Source: Epiperipatus broadwayi
Taxonomy: Eukaryota > Onychophora > Udeonychophora > Euonychophora > Peripatidae
Direction: 5' to 3'
DNA: 64,000 nucleotides
Assembly: GCA_028023455.1 (NCBI GenBank)
Contig: JAQFVV010000021.1
Coordinates: forward strand, 5,236,853-5,300,852
Positions 46,670 through 58,842 of this stretch are shown piece after piece; the first letter of the stretch is position 1, and each line of letters starts with the position of its first letter. The notes beneath the pieces are model-generated. The model was given only the letters and a program-made list of their open reading frames with translations, was not told the origin of the DNA and did no database searches. Both the position numbers and the translations under genes were made by a program.

Positions 46670-47877
46670 TAAGTACCTAAATAAAAGACCATTATCAAAT
46701 GATAGCCTAGATCCATATCTTGGGATTTTTAATTATTTTCTGTCACAAATATAAAAAGTAACGAGCAGTCATACACATTCATTATGCCTATAAGAAATAC
46801 CAATTAATGACTCAAGAATTATCAAGCATATGATAAAAAAACATCATATTATAGGTAATTCAATGGCATAATGTCTTTTGCCTCACAAAAGAATCAAAGG
46901 AACTTTTCTATTAACAGCAAACTTGTTGCAGCCATATCGGATATAGAGCTCTTGTAAGACGCTCTAAATTTGAAATGCTGGGATTATGTTAGAAGGGTGG
47001 CAAGCAATGACAAATTATCATCAAAGATAATTATTATTTATCACTTAGTAGTAGTTACTCTATCTGATTTCAGGCAGAGATCTTAAATTTATGGAAAGAG
47101 AGTGAAATAATTGGATTTATGACAAAAGAAACATATATTAGACTGCGCTTTAGGATACCAATTTTTAAACAGCAATATTAGTAAATATTCTTTTTGCTCT
47201 GAGCATTTAACTGCACTCAATATTCTATATCTAAGTAGGTATTTGTTAATTAGTCATTTTCAATAATGCTTGTGCATATTCTGTAATTCTAAGTCTACAT
47301 TTATATAATCATTAACATTTTCAATTGTTATCAATCCCCGTACAGTGAAGGTATTTCTGAGTTAAATAAAGTATTTCCTCTGATTCATAGCAAATCTTTT
47401 TCACAACCCTCCACAAAACTTTCCTATCTCATATATAGTCTTTTCTATATCTCCTTCAATCTCTTGGGAATCTGCCTAAAATTTCATTTGCTCATCTATA
47501 GCAATCTCTTCTACTAATCCACATATGTGTAAACAAATTACAACAAATGCAAGATTTAAACAGCAGAAATTTACACACTAGATTCATGCACTGTAGTGTT
47601 GTTATAATAGCTCAATGATGTCGTCTTGAGTACTGAGGATACTTTTAAACCAAAGCACAAGAGACTTTTTAAAAAGATAAGAGTGGCAGTTTATCTTTTG
47701 AACTTAAATTACAGTTATATAGGCCAATCTAAAGCATCTACAACACAAGCCTAGGATGTAAATCCATTTTTAGTTTATATACAATCTTTATGCTAGTAAA
47801 TACAATTGAATATTATGTGATTTCTAATAGTTCATAATATTAACATGTACTAAATTGAAAAATTTTGCGAATGTTAA
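46670..47877. other. No gene recognised
   Basis: AT-rich, non-repetitive sequence without motif. Confidence 0.5.
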
Positions 47878-49074
47878 TACACCTGGGTCTCATTTTACGT
47901 GGACTTATTTAACATGATTTTGAAGTTATGTGATTCGTATTTCACTGGAAGTCGAACTCCGATATTGCGCTATTACTTTAAATAATAAATTTCGCGCACC
48001 GACGTTATATTGAAAGTAATAGCAAAATTATTGGAATTCGACTTTCAACTTAGTAATTTCAATATTTTCAGTGCTTTATAATAATAAGATTTTATGCAAT
48101 AATGAAATTAAAATCATGATTTCCACATTTTATGTATACACACATTAAATTTTACAAGATTATAATGTAAATTTGTTCAAACATTGTGCGTGTTAATTTT
48201 GCAGTTTAAATCACATTCTGTTTTTGCTTTTTAAAAAAGAACGTTTAATCAATTATTAATCATTTAGTGTCCGCAAGTTTATTTTTAAAAGGTGAGTAAT
48301 AGCAGTGAAACGAAATTTGATTTTTAAACGGAATTGAAAATTAAAAAATTAAAGACAAAAATAAAAGTTTAGATACAGAAGAAAATGTAGAAAAAGATAA
48401 TGAAACAGAAGTGGAACCTGTTCCTTTCACTTACAAAATGATTCAAGAAGGTCTTCAACTTTCTAATCAGTTGGCAAATTATTTTCTTCCTAATAACACT
48501 AATCACGAATGTGCTCTTAAATTCCAACGAGAGCTAAATGGTTGTATGTCTGGATATCACGAACTTCATAAACAATTAATAAAATCGTCTCAAAGATTAA
48601 TTACTAATTATGTTGTCACTAGAAAACCATTAAAACAACAACATGAGAGTGAAGTTGGCGCTAGTTATAGTTCCTCTTGTGAAGAATCTTTACCAGTTTG
48701 CAAACGAACCTGTTTATCGGCAAATAGCGTTAATAATTAAAACGTGTATAAAAAAATGTAAATGACTGTACTGTAAATTATGCATAAAAATATTATTTTG
48801 AATAAAATTAAATATTATAGTTAAAAAAAGTTTGTCTTGTATCAATTTTTTTCAAATTTGAAATTTTTTATTAGTCATATTTTATTTCCTTATTTTTTTT
48901 TTTGCGCGAATTTTAAAGTAATTTTACGTTGGTGCTTTGCTTTTACGTGAATTTTGAAAAATCACAGACTGCATCCCCCCTTTTTCAATGTAAGTTATGT
49001 CTATTTTTGCGCGATTTTGTTTGCGCGTGTTTTCTGAGGAACCTATCTATCGCGTAAAACGAGACCCAGATATA
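47878..49074 (+). mobile_element. TA-target DNA transposon, longer copy
   Basis: Ends CACCTGGGTCTCATTTTACG (47,880) and CGTAAAACGAGACCCAGATA (to 49,072) are inverted repeats flanked by TA. It is the same family as 34,978-36,043. The subterminal parts, with repeated GCGCG and TTTTGC motifs, are shared with that copy in inverted orientation. It contains the C-terminal transposase remnant at 48,360-48,740. Confidence 0.85.
48330..48740 (+). pseudogene. C-terminal transposase remnant of the TA-transposon
   Basis: A frame open to 48,740 includes an acidic linker (E-E-N-V-E-K-D-N-E-T-E-V-E-P), then M-I-Q-E-G-L-Q-L-S-N-Q-L and, about 55 residues later, S-Q-R-L-I-T-N-Y. No ATG opens this frame at the linker (48,411 is GTG), and it is cut off at the 5' side by the internal deletion of the element. 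Regularly spaced hydrophobics near its start and the Q-x-L-I-T-x-Y end recall the tail of pogo/Tigger transposases, but I am not sure. No catalytic domain remains. The same frame survives in decayed form in the copy at 35.4 kb. Confidence 0.5.
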
Positions 49075-49930
49075 ATATACAGAAAGAAATTTATGGATGT
49101 AAAAGTGAATAAAAAAACATCTTCACGCTCTCAAACTAAAATGCTTTAGATTAGTCTATATAACTGAATTTTGGTTAACAAGTGGCCACTCTTTTCAAAA
49201 GTCCTATCTTGTGGTTTGGTTTGAGAGTATTCTCAGTACTCAACAAAACACTGAGCTATTGTAAGAACACTACAGTGCATAAGCCTAGAGTGTAAATTCC
49301 TGCTGTTTAAAAATAAAATTGAATATTACAAGTTCATAAAAAATTGGTCACAATTTAAAACTAAAATTTCACAACAGACTGGTTTCACTGCCAAAAATTG
49401 GAATGTAACTGAAAATTAGGGAAAATTTATTTAGTATATATTTGTTTTGTTTGTGTTCCTTTGCACTTAAGAAGTCTGCCTTGGCAATAAAGGCAACTGG
49501 GTATGAATTTTTAATTTTGGCTAGCTTTTTATTTCTGAATTTGGTATTTGTTTATTTTTAATGATTAGTTTAACTTTTGATATTTTACATATATATAAAT
49601 TAAATATTGCCTAATGCTATACTAGTAATTATAAATAAAATAGAAATTCATATAACATTACAATACTAGCCAAAAACAAAATTTCACTAAAATTCTTCCC
49701 CAGCCATGGTTTGATCTATTAACAAATAGATCTTGTCAAGTGATATTCAACTAAACATACCACATGTCTATATAAAAACAAAATAACCTTCCTATCATTC
49801 ACTTCAAAAATCAATTTCCTTTATAATCAAAGAATGTCTTAATAAGATTGATGGCCTCAGATTAAAAAAAAAAATATCATCATTCTTTTAATCTTTTCAA
49901 TTTACTTTTTTCATAAAAGATAATCTCTGC
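49075..49930. other. No gene recognised
   Basis: A faint family D-like segment (GTCTGCCTTGGCAATAAAGG) at 49,469-49,490; otherwise nothing. Confidence 0.4.
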
Positions 49931-49941
49931 ATTGTCAATGA

Positions 49942-50030
49942 CCTGTATTCAATTCAGGAAGAATATATATCATAACTCAGCTTTGTATATTCATGAACTG
50001 AATACAGGTCATAAAATATTATTTGACAAT
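49942..50030. repeat. Hairpin of about 90 bp
   Basis: ATTGTCAATGACCTGTATTC-AATTCA pairs with CTGAATACAGGTCAT and TTGACAAT, with a loop of about 45 bp and an unpaired stretch in the right arm. A small foldback element is the likeliest explanation. Confidence 0.5.
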
Positions 50031-50218
50031 GAAGAATTTCATTTTTTATATACGATATGAATAACCAGGAACAAAAAAAGATACCAAAAGATTCAATGTT
50101 AATTGCAAAAAAAAAAGTTTTTTTTTTTATTCAACAATAAACTTTATTGACTTATAATACATATATATATAAATGATTGCTTAGATTACAAGGGTATTTT
50201 AATTTACCAGGAAAAAAA

Positions 50219-50351
50219 TAGTCCATGTTTATTTTTTTCCATGTGTCATAGCATAGGCCGGAAAGCGAACCCGCTAACCCGGGACAACTGCTTGTAAGGC
50301 AACTGTGCTGACCTCTCGACCACCAACGCTTGACTAGTCCATGTTTATTTT
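50219..50351 (-). mobile_element. tRNA-derived SINE, family A, with 17-bp duplication
   Basis: The body (50,236-50,334) on the minus strand has box A TGGTCGAGAGG, the anticodon-type hairpin CCTTACAAG, box B GGTTCGCTTTCC and the ATGACACATGG tail with poly-A. Perfect 17-bp flanks TAGTCCATGTTTATTTT (50,219-50,235; 50,335-50,351). The overlapping minus-strand open frame is not a gene. Confidence 0.93.
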
Positions 50352-53300
50352 GTATCATTTTCCATGGAAATTTACATATACATTGTGTTGTATCATTACC
50401 CCCCCCCCATTTTTTTTTTAAAAAAAAATTTATTAAATGCAAGATGAACATGATATAAACCATAGAAACAAAGCACTTCTTTTAAGGAAATTGAATAGAA
50501 ATTCCACTAAAGATAAGAAATATATTTTCAAAAATTAAGCTGAAAAATATCAATGCTCTGTTGTTATTAAATAGAAATGGAAAAAATATATATAAAAAGA
50601 TATATCATAAAGAGATCAATGAGGATACATTTCTGATGAGATATCCTACATCAAGGAATTTTCAATAATGGAAGACGGGATGACTACTGCACTGCACCAA
50701 AAGTTATTCAGGAAACTAGTCAGAGACAATTAAAGTCTTAACCAAATTAAGCAAATTGGAAAATTACTCAAAAGTATACATATTAGAAATCAATTTGTAG
50801 AATAAATTAAAAGCTTGACAAACGACCTCCAATGATGATGTTATTGCGTGATCACGATATTCTATTGCTTATTCAATCTCCATTCAAGCACATAACTTAA
50901 TATTTAAAATAATCAATCCTAAACAAAACTTAAATATAACAACTAAAAAAAAAAAAAATCATTTAATACAGCTAACCAAATTTTTTAAGAATGAAATTTG
51001 ATTACTGAAATTACAACATAATATATACGTAACAGAAGTGAATTAAATTTACAGTAGGTAGTAAAAAAAAAAAAAAAATCAGTTCCCTAAAAAATAGCCA
51101 CGTTTCCGAATGATTGCTACAGAGTATAAACGGTTACAAATATTATACAGCATCGGAGTACATATACCCAAGTTATAGGATATTAATCTTTTGTATTCAA
51201 TAAATTGCCACACACTCAAAAATATTAAGTACTTGTAATTTATTTTTTTAATTAAAATAATTACCAACTGCCGTAGTCTATTTGGGTAACGCCATTTATT
51301 TTTGGATTAGTCATTAATTGGAGAATTAACAAAATTGACGTATAAGAAATATAATTTACTTTAATTACGTTGGTTTTTAGTATTATTATTATTTTTTTAT
51401 CATAACCAAAGGGACTAAATAAAAACACTGCGCCCTATCGAGGTTACGCAGAAAGTCAATAATGATGACTTTTAACGTTAACCTTTTTAGGATCAACGAA
51501 CATTCTTTTATTTGATTCGAGACTGACAGTAAACAACGTTAGAGGAGACTTTTAAACTAAACATGATTGGATGGATCGTAATCATTTGGGATTGGATAGC
51601 AACAAATTTATTTAGTTTCAAAGGCTCATCCTTCTTTTTATTTTGTCAAGCTATTAGAATATTCGCTTGCAACAAATTTTATTAATGAAGAGCAGTAAAA
51701 TTATTATCGCTATTCCTTCTCAATTAGTAATTTACATTTACTAAATTTTAAGAAAATTACTTGTAGCGAGTAACATACTTTAGAAATAAATTCATTCCGG
51801 CGACAAAAGCAAATTAAATCAAATTATTTATTTGCAAAAAAAAAAATCATTCTGAATTCGAACTGCACTATATGATAATTTACCAAAGCTTTTAATACAA
51901 TAATTAAAAAAGGATGGAAATCATAAAATATTAAAGAAATTAAAATTTTTCAATAATGAAACATTCTGCGCCTGCTCACAAATACGATGTTAGCTTCCGG
52001 TAATTCGATCATTGAAAGTGTTTGCTCTCCAGAGGCAGTTAGCTTATAATCACGCTGGAGCAAAATACAGTAGAAGTTGTCAATCGTACCAGGGTCAACG
52101 TGACCTTGGCTCTACTTCCTTGATTTGTCTGCTCAAAACTTTGCTAGTTTCATTCATTCATTTCTCTTACACGAACACGTTGTAAAAACTATGTTACGTT
52201 TTAACACAGATGAAATCAACATTTAAGAGTTTTTAATAACGATTAAAAAAAAAAAAAATTAATTGAACATTTTTTAAATGGCATTTTAAAGTCAAAAAAA
52301 ATTTAAAAAAAAAAAATTCATTAATTTTTTTAATCTGTTCGATACTTTTATCCTTCAACCACTTTATAAAACCCAGCATTTTAGAATTGAAAATTATTAA
52401 ATGTATATTCTGAAGTACAACCCTTTTACCTCCAGGATGCTCGAAGCTTTACTAAAATAAAATTAAAACAAAGAAATAGATATTTTTAAGGAAAATCAAT
52501 TATTTTGACATTAATTTTTTAAAAATTTTAATCCATATAACAGTATTTTTGTATAAAACTTTTTCCAAAAGCGTCATATCATTTACGTTTAATGGCATGG
52601 AAATACAAATTACGAATACATATACGTTAGGGCGTGCTCGGGGAGAAAATTATTAATTCAATAATTTAAAAATTAAAACAATAAACTAATAAGTTACACT
52701 CCCTGATTAATTTCAGCATTACTTAAAGCGTATTTAAACGTATAATTTATATTAAATCTATCGTATATAAAAATACGTTTGCGAGATACTTCCAATATAA
52801 TTTTCATTAGATTGAAATGTTTACGTTTTTAGACCATAAGTAAAATATTTATAGAAGTCAAATGATAAAGTGCGAGCAATCTTAGCATTAAATGATACCC
52901 GCCATTGTTATCTTTTTTTACATAGACATATTTTTTTAATTCATTATAAAACACTACCGCAAAACGTACATTACAATAAGATAATTCACAATGTCAATAT
53001 TAAGCATACATAACTCATGTTTTTTTCTTGCAAAAAAAAAAATTATAAATATGAATCAGAAAAAAATAATTTTATATTCAAATGTCAAATATAATACGGA
53101 ATATGTTTCCCCTCTTCTTTCTTAATTTAAAAATTTAAATCTATTCAGAATGGAAAATAATGAAACTTGTGCTCTCACAGTATAAAAGTAGGTTAATTAT
53201 AGATTAATCCCGCATCACGCTGCAGAATTTTTGTTTCCTGTTTGCTACTGTATATTAATGAAGCCATTTTCTAAAAATTAATAATTTTTTTACATAAAAT

Positions 53301-54350
53301 GTATTGCATAAAAACAAAAATATTTTGAAAATGGAAGTAATAATAATTACCATGGGTGTGTCCGCAATTTTATAAAAGCAAAAAAAAAAAAATTTTTTTT
53401 TCAAGAAAATTAAAATAATTACAAATTATAAAATTTTACTGTAAAATAGGTCAAAAGATTTATTACAATTTTACAACATAAAAATGTAAATCTTTATTAT
53501 GGTTTTCAAGCACCAACTGCAGTAATGGAAATTGAAATCTTTTTCCCTTCAAATTTAACATATTTAAATATTAGATTGAGAAAAGTAATATATAAATATT
53601 TTAAATGACACACCTCTGGATTAAAGTGTTGATATACAAACAGGATGCCCTATAAAATCGGTAAAATTCTAAAATATTTTTATCGTTATTATTATTTCCG
53701 AAACAATCCTAAATGTAAATATGATTTTAAAAACAATCCTAAATGTAAAAAGAAAAATACATTTTATTTTCAACATTATTTTAATTAATACATTTTGAAA
53801 ATCGTTTTCTTTCAAATTCATCTAACTACAATATTAGGACAAAATTTTTGATACCGCTTTAACTAAAGGTGATTGGTTCCGTAATCATTAGGCAGAATTC
53901 TTGAGATATTTCTTAGCTTTGGGCAGTATACGGGAATGTTTTGACATCCTCATGAGAAAAAAAAACAGGAGAGGTCAGAATCTGGGAATAGCTTATTCAA
54001 TGAGTACACAAAGAACCTTTGCGCTTTGTAAAGCCAATCATGTATCTGTTTCCCACAAAGAACAGGGACTCACCTAGAAATAAGAAATCTGGGATAAATT
54101 ATAGGAATACTACCAATAGTTTATACATTAATAATCCTAATGAGTGGGATAATTTTCGAAATCGAAATATGTGTACTTCGATTTCTTTTCCGACTCTTTA
54201 AAATGTTTGACGATAATAGACTTTTTTTTTTTGGAAATTTGTCAAAAGTTTATTGAGTTCATAAAGCACCCTATCCTTAAATCTTTGAATAATTTACACC
54301 AATTTAAATTATTACATAAATGCAATAGCATTCCTTTTATTTAGTTTAAC
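50352..54350. other. Low-repeat stretch, possible non-coding regulatory DNA
   Basis: No transposon remnants were recognised over 4 kb. 51,260-52,220 is less AT-biased and richer in CpG than its surroundings. Open frames 51,079-51,267 (minus) and 54,019-54,201 (plus) have no domains; the second is rich in N and R without a motif. A nuclear-receptor-type site is listed separately. Confidence 0.4.
52092..52109. promoter_or_regulatory. Candidate nuclear-receptor response element
   Basis: GGGTCA-ACG-TGACCT is an inverted repeat of receptor half-sites with 3-nt spacing. Its right half extends to TGACCTTGG, the reverse complement of an SF-1/ERR-type extended half-site. One site alone can occur by chance. 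Confidence 0.3.
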
Positions 54351-54351
54351 T

Positions 54352-54387
54352 TTTGTATGTGTGTGTGTGTGTGTGTGTGTATATATA
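54352..54387 (+). repeat. (GT)n(AT)n microsatellite
   Basis: About ten or more GT repeats running into TATATA. Confidence 0.95.
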
Positions 54388-54559
54388 GTGAATGATTTTT
54401 AAAAATAAAGGAAAAGATGGAACTATTATTAAAAAGAGAGATTATATCAAGTAATGTATAGAACAGGAAAAAATATTTTTTGTAGTGATTCCATCTTCTA
54501 AATTGCCCAGCATTTGAAATGAAGAAGTGAGACATGCAATTAAATCTATGAGACTTGAG

Positions 54560-55975
54560 GAATTGATGGAATCATTATTAATATGATAAAAGAAGCAACT
54601 GAAGAAATAGACAAATTGTTGTCAAAATTATATACCAAGATGTACCAGATGATTGGAAGAATGCATACTTAATATTAATAATTAAGAAAAACAATAAAGA
54701 ATAGAAATTACAAACTTAACAATTTTTTATCACTACTATATAAAATCTTTACCCAGATAATTACAATTCATCTACAGCAAACATTAATTTTCTCATATGT
54801 CATAGCATCAGCCGGGAAGCGAACCTGCTAACCCGGGACAACTGCTTCGCTGACCTCTCGACCACCAATGCTTGACAGCAAACATTAATTTTGATCAATC
54901 AAAAACAAAAAAAAAAAAAAACAAGCTGGATTTAAATGTGATTTTATCAAAATGGATCATATCCAAATATTGAAAGAAGTTATAGAAGGTTAAATGAATA
55001 TGAGTTGCCATTGTGCTTTGGATTTGTAGATTAAGAAAAGATATCTGATTTTATAAACACTTCTACAGTGATTAAAGCATTAGAGATCATAGATTATTGT
55101 CATATTCTGAAGAATATTTATCAAAATACAATAGCAAAAATTAGAGTACACAATGATACTAAGATTAAAATTGAAAAAGTATCGTAGGATGATTCTACAG
55201 TTCAAAACTTTTTCAGGATGTTTTACAAAAAATATTTTGTGGATTAAAATTGTGATTTAAAGGAATTAAAATAAAGAGAGATTATCTAAGACATCTAGAT
55301 TTTGCAGTTATGGTTGTTTTGCAAAAAAATGTTTCAGAGCCTCAGGAAATGTTGTAAGAGTTATCATATGAAGTAAGACTTAGGATAAATGCCAAAAAGA
55401 TTAATGTTCAATGGTATTTTCTTAGAAGAAGAAAATATAATGATAATCACGAATTAGAAAAAGTGAACTACAAATACTTTGGTCAGATTACTAACACATA
55501 TGAAAACATAATAGACTAAATTAATCATAAAATTAAACTAGGATAAACTTCTTTTGGTAGAAATAACTTAATGTAAAAAGAAAATATGTCAATGTGTATG
55601 AAAAAGAAAGTTTTTAATAAATATACTTTACCAATTCTTACTTATAGAATGAGACTTGGATCCTTAACAGAAGAAGAATACAAATATTTTAGACCATTCA
55701 GCAAACAGCTATCATAGATATCATTGAAAAAAAGACTGAAATGAATCTGAAGTGATATATTGCTAGAAAGGATGATAATAGATGGATGGTTAAAGTTTAA
55801 AGTTGGATACCAAGAGATTGTGAAAGACCTAGAAAAAGACCATATGTGGAATGGATGAATGAAATAAGAAAATGTGCTGGGATGATGTGCAGAAGAGAGG
55901 CTAGAGATAAAAATAACTGGATTAAATTTAGAGAGACTTTCATTCTGCAGAGAATCAATAATGGTTGAAATGATT
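54560..55975 (+). pseudogene. RTE-like LINE remnant (RT to 3' end)
   Basis: Reading on the plus strand with stops and frameshifts: V-P-D-D-W-K-N-A-Y-L-I-L-I-I-K-K (about 54,640-54,690), L-C-F-G-F-V-D-x-E-K (about 55,013-55,045, the RT motif with catalytic aspartate), and the conserved terminal block W-I-P-R-D-C-E-R-P-R-K-R-P-Y-V-E-W-M-N-E-I-R-K-C-A-G-M-M (about 55,803-55,890), ending in R-I-N-N-G (about 55,965). The YADD catalytic segment is not clearly readable. It is closely related to the copies at 4.9, 11.7 and 13.1 kb. A SINE interrupts it. Confidence 0.8.
54774..54892 (-). mobile_element. tRNA-derived SINE, family A, with 18-bp duplication, internally deleted
   Basis: Inserted in the LINE. 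Perfect flanks ACAGCAAACATTAATTTT (54,774-54,791; 54,875-54,892). The tRNA part lacks about a dozen bases of the anticodon arm compared with the copy at 50.2 kb, while boxes A and B are kept. The long perfect duplication indicates that this is among the youngest insertions here. Confidence 0.93.
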
Positions 55976-56450
55976 ATAATAGACTGATTCTTGGCGATAT
56001 AAACATGTTATAATAAAAAAAATTATTAATACAAAAATCTCTGATATATAAGTTAAAAATAATGATTGTCACAAAAATGGAGCATATTTTTCATCTTCAA
56101 GAATATAATAAAAATTGAACTGGTAGACTTGTCATCTGATAAACATTTTTTTAAAACATGCTATATATGTGTATGTTACATGTTTTCATAGATTTATTAA
56201 GATGTAAACAAAGGAAATTAAGGGATTACATCAATGTAAACAAGCAGAGATAACTTTATCTTTGATGTTGCTAGAAAATCATCAAATACTAATTGACAGT
56301 CCTGACACTAAATAAGTTCTCTAGAATCTTATAAATATTTTGTCTTGAATTTCATTGAAAGAAAATATATGTATGTATACAAATACTTACATAATGTGTA
56401 TTTGCAAATTAAATGAGTAGTGCTTAAAAACGGCAGCAAACTCTCCATCT
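55976..56450. other. No feature recognised
   Basis: AT-rich DNA between the LINE 3' end and the hammerhead palindrome. Confidence 0.5.
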
Positions 56451-56451
56451 A

Positions 56452-56765
56452 GCAGTTCCATTCAGTACAAGCCTTAGTAATCAATGGATGCAAAAAGGTT
56501 TGTGCCCCAAATCCTTATCTAGTGCTTATTCATTCAATATCCCCAGACAAGTTTCTAGCTTGTGGTTTTCATCAGTGAGGAGTCTTCAATCTGGGAGCAC
56601 TGCACCTAGATCTTAGAATCAAATGCAACCCTCCAGCTCCTCACTGATGAAAGCCACAAGCTAGAAACTAGTCTGTGGGTATTGTACAAGTAGGCACTAG
56701 ATACGGATTTTATGCACAAACCTTATTGTGCCCATTGATTATTAAGGCTTCCACTGAGTGGCACT
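56452..56765. mobile_element. Palindromic element with two opposed hammerhead ribozymes, family H3
   Basis: Arms 56,452-56,585 and 56,632-56,765 are inverted copies around a unique centre of about 45 bp. The minus-strand hammerhead has stem I TCCTCA/TGGGGA (6 bp including one G-U), CTGATGA (56,575-56,569), GAAA, stem III AC/GT with loop TT, and cleavage triplet GTC (56,548-56,546). The plus-strand one has CTGATGA (56,644-56,650), stem II AGC/GCT, GAAA (56,664-56,667), stem III ACT/AGT and GTC (56,671-56,673). In both, the 10.1/11.1 position is A-A rather than G-C, and stem II is short. The downstream body resembles the element at 5.2 kb. Confidence 0.75.
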
Positions 56766-57520
56766 ATTGTATGAAGATTTGTTACTGTTTTAACACTTTG
56801 TGTAAGCATAGGAAATGGTAATGCTTCTTTTAACATAACATTTTAATTAATGTTAAGTGTAAAATTATAATTTACAAAGATATTTTGCATTATTTCATGT
56901 TGTCTGTAGTGTTCAAACATCACATTAATTTTACTAATTATTATTTTAAATTAATCATTAAATGGGTCTAAACATCACAAATCGAAACATAACAATAAAA
57001 CATTATAAGTGATAATTAATAACAAACTACTAATGATAATCAAGTGTTATCACTTGATCACAGAACTCTGTTGCCTAGTTACTTAATCGGTTTTTCGGTA
57101 GTGAACTAAGCACATACCCCCCCCAAAAATAAAATAAATTGTTTTGACATATTTGATTTACACTACATCAAAATGTATAATAAAGCAACTTTACCTTTTG
57201 GAAAATAATAAAATTGAAGTCTGTTGAAGTGTTCAAGAATATTTTTGCACCGGAGTTTATCTTGGAATAATAGCTAAAACAACTAATAATTATGCTGCTT
57301 TATTCAGTTTTCAAATTTTGAGTAAAAAAAAATATTGGATTTTTTTTAAAAAAAATAACGATTTAATGATAGATTTTAAGGTAAGAGTAGTTTAGCTTAG
57401 AAAATAACAAGATGAATCAGGTGTGTGTGTGTGTGTGGGGGGGGATTTAACAATATTGAATTGGTACTATAGCAAGACGAAACTGTAAAGCTTACAAACA
57501 ACTATTAGTAAAAGCACACA
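56766..57520. other. No gene recognised; (GT)n and G run
   Basis: (GT)8 followed by a G run at 57,421-57,446; a C run at 57,117-57,124. Confidence 0.6.
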
Positions 57521-57640
57521 AAGACAACACCGGTTAATAGATTAAATTACGTTTCGAGTGATCACTGTTCTGGTCGGCAACACCTGAAGAAGAGTGGAGA
57601 ATAATACCCATCAGCTAACCTGTGTTGACTTCATATGTTA
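57521..57640. repeat. Possible decayed retroelement end
   Basis: ACACCGGTTAATAG, ACGTTTCGAGTGATCACTG and ACACCTGAAGAAGAG occur close together, words common at Penelope-type ends, but they do not assemble into a hammerhead. Low confidence. Confidence 0.2.
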
Positions 57641-58080
57641 TTACTAACATTCGTTTGTATTGGTAAAACTTACTTTTATACACTAACAATAATAGATTTA
57701 TGCAATGTAAGAGTATTAGCATTTTATTGTTCTCATCATATATTTATTTAAAAACAAATAAAAATATGAATTCAATAAGCAAAAAAAAATAAATTAAAAT
57801 TTTAAAGAAAAAATAATAACAAAAGCAATCTATGAATTAAAAAAATTAGAGGATTATTTTCTCTTTTCACAATCAGTTAAAAATAAAATAAAATATTATT
57901 TTAGTTTCCCGGTGAACGCTTTGACATATATATAAAAACAGAGTAAAAGCAACATTTTAAATTATTTTACTTTTTTTGTTTTCAAAGTTTTGCCATAGAC
58001 AATTTTAACTTTAAATTTAAAGTATACTTCTAAATTATTATTTTTTTCAACAAAATGGAGGATACTTTAAGAATTTTTAT
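57641..58080. other. AT-rich sequence, no feature recognised
   Basis: A-rich stretches only. Confidence 0.5.
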
Positions 58081-58438
58081 TAGTCATTCATTAGATTTAG
58101 AGATTATCCATTTAAGGAATAATATTTCTGCAGTGCAATTTTCATTACACCATTCTTACTGGGGACTGGTTTCTGTCCACTTTTAAAACTCCTCCACAAA
58201 GGTGTTAAAGCGGATAGAAACCTGTGGTGCCTGTGAAAAGTACATTATAGAAATGTTATTCATTAAGTGGATGATCTCTAGTCTAATGAATAACTAATAA
58301 AAATTATTAATATTCTTCCATCAAATGGTTGTGTCAAAATTGTAAGGGCAATAAGTTTGACACATATCAATTAACCTGTAGTAATTGTCTATCTATACAT
58401 ACTGAACAATGATAAAAATATATGTAAGAGAGATCTTG

Positions 58439-58482
58439 TCCAACTGATGAGTGCTGGTTCAGCAAGAAATGTGCATCTTGGG
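58439..58482 (+). ncRNA. Hammerhead ribozyme, family H2, array unit 1
   Basis: Stem I TCCAA/TTGGG (58,439-58,443 with 58,478-58,482), CTGATGA (58,444-58,450), stem II TGCTG-GTT-CAGCA (58,452-58,464), GAA (58,466-58,468), stem III ATG/CAT with loop TG (58,469-58,476) and cleavage after C58,477 of ATC. All catalytic core bases are present. The 10.1-11.1 pair is G-A; unit 2 has C at 11.1, so the ancestor probably had G-C. Confidence 0.75.
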
Positions 58483-58795
58483 AATTATAGATTTTTTTCA
58501 TATGCCTTTGGTCATATATTCATAATTTATATTCTTTCATAAGGTATTAAGAGTGGATAGAAACCAGTCCCTATCTTGCATTAGAATGGTATAGTGAAAA
58601 TTACACTACAGAAATATTATTCATTAAATGGATAATCCCTAATCTAATGAATGATTAGTAAAATTATTAATATATTTCCATTAAATAGTTTGTGTCAAAG
58701 TTGTGAGAGTAGTAAGTTTGATGATTATCAATTAAACTGTAGTAATTGGTTGTCTACATATATATTGAACAATGATAAAGATATGTTTAAAAGAT

Positions 58796-58842
58796 TGTGA
58801 TCTGGGCCAAATGATGAATGCTGGTTAAGCACAAAGTGGGCA
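58796..58842 (+). ncRNA. Hammerhead ribozyme, family H2, array unit 2 (damaged)
   Basis: Aligned to unit 1: ATGATGA replaces CTGATGA, stem II TGCT/AGCA is retained with C at 11.1, and CAAA replaces GAAA. Two core changes should abolish cleavage. Confidence 0.6.

Noticed and set aside
50625-50660. CTGATGAGATATCC as a hammerhead core
   Set aside because: No GAAA box or stem II partner follows.
51079-51267. 62-codon minus-strand frame in the low-repeat stretch as a host exon
   Set aside because: No flanking splice or domain evidence that I could defend by eye.
57575-57605. CTGAAGAAGAGTGGAGAATAA as a hammerhead core
   Set aside because: No GAAA at the required place and no stem I pairing.
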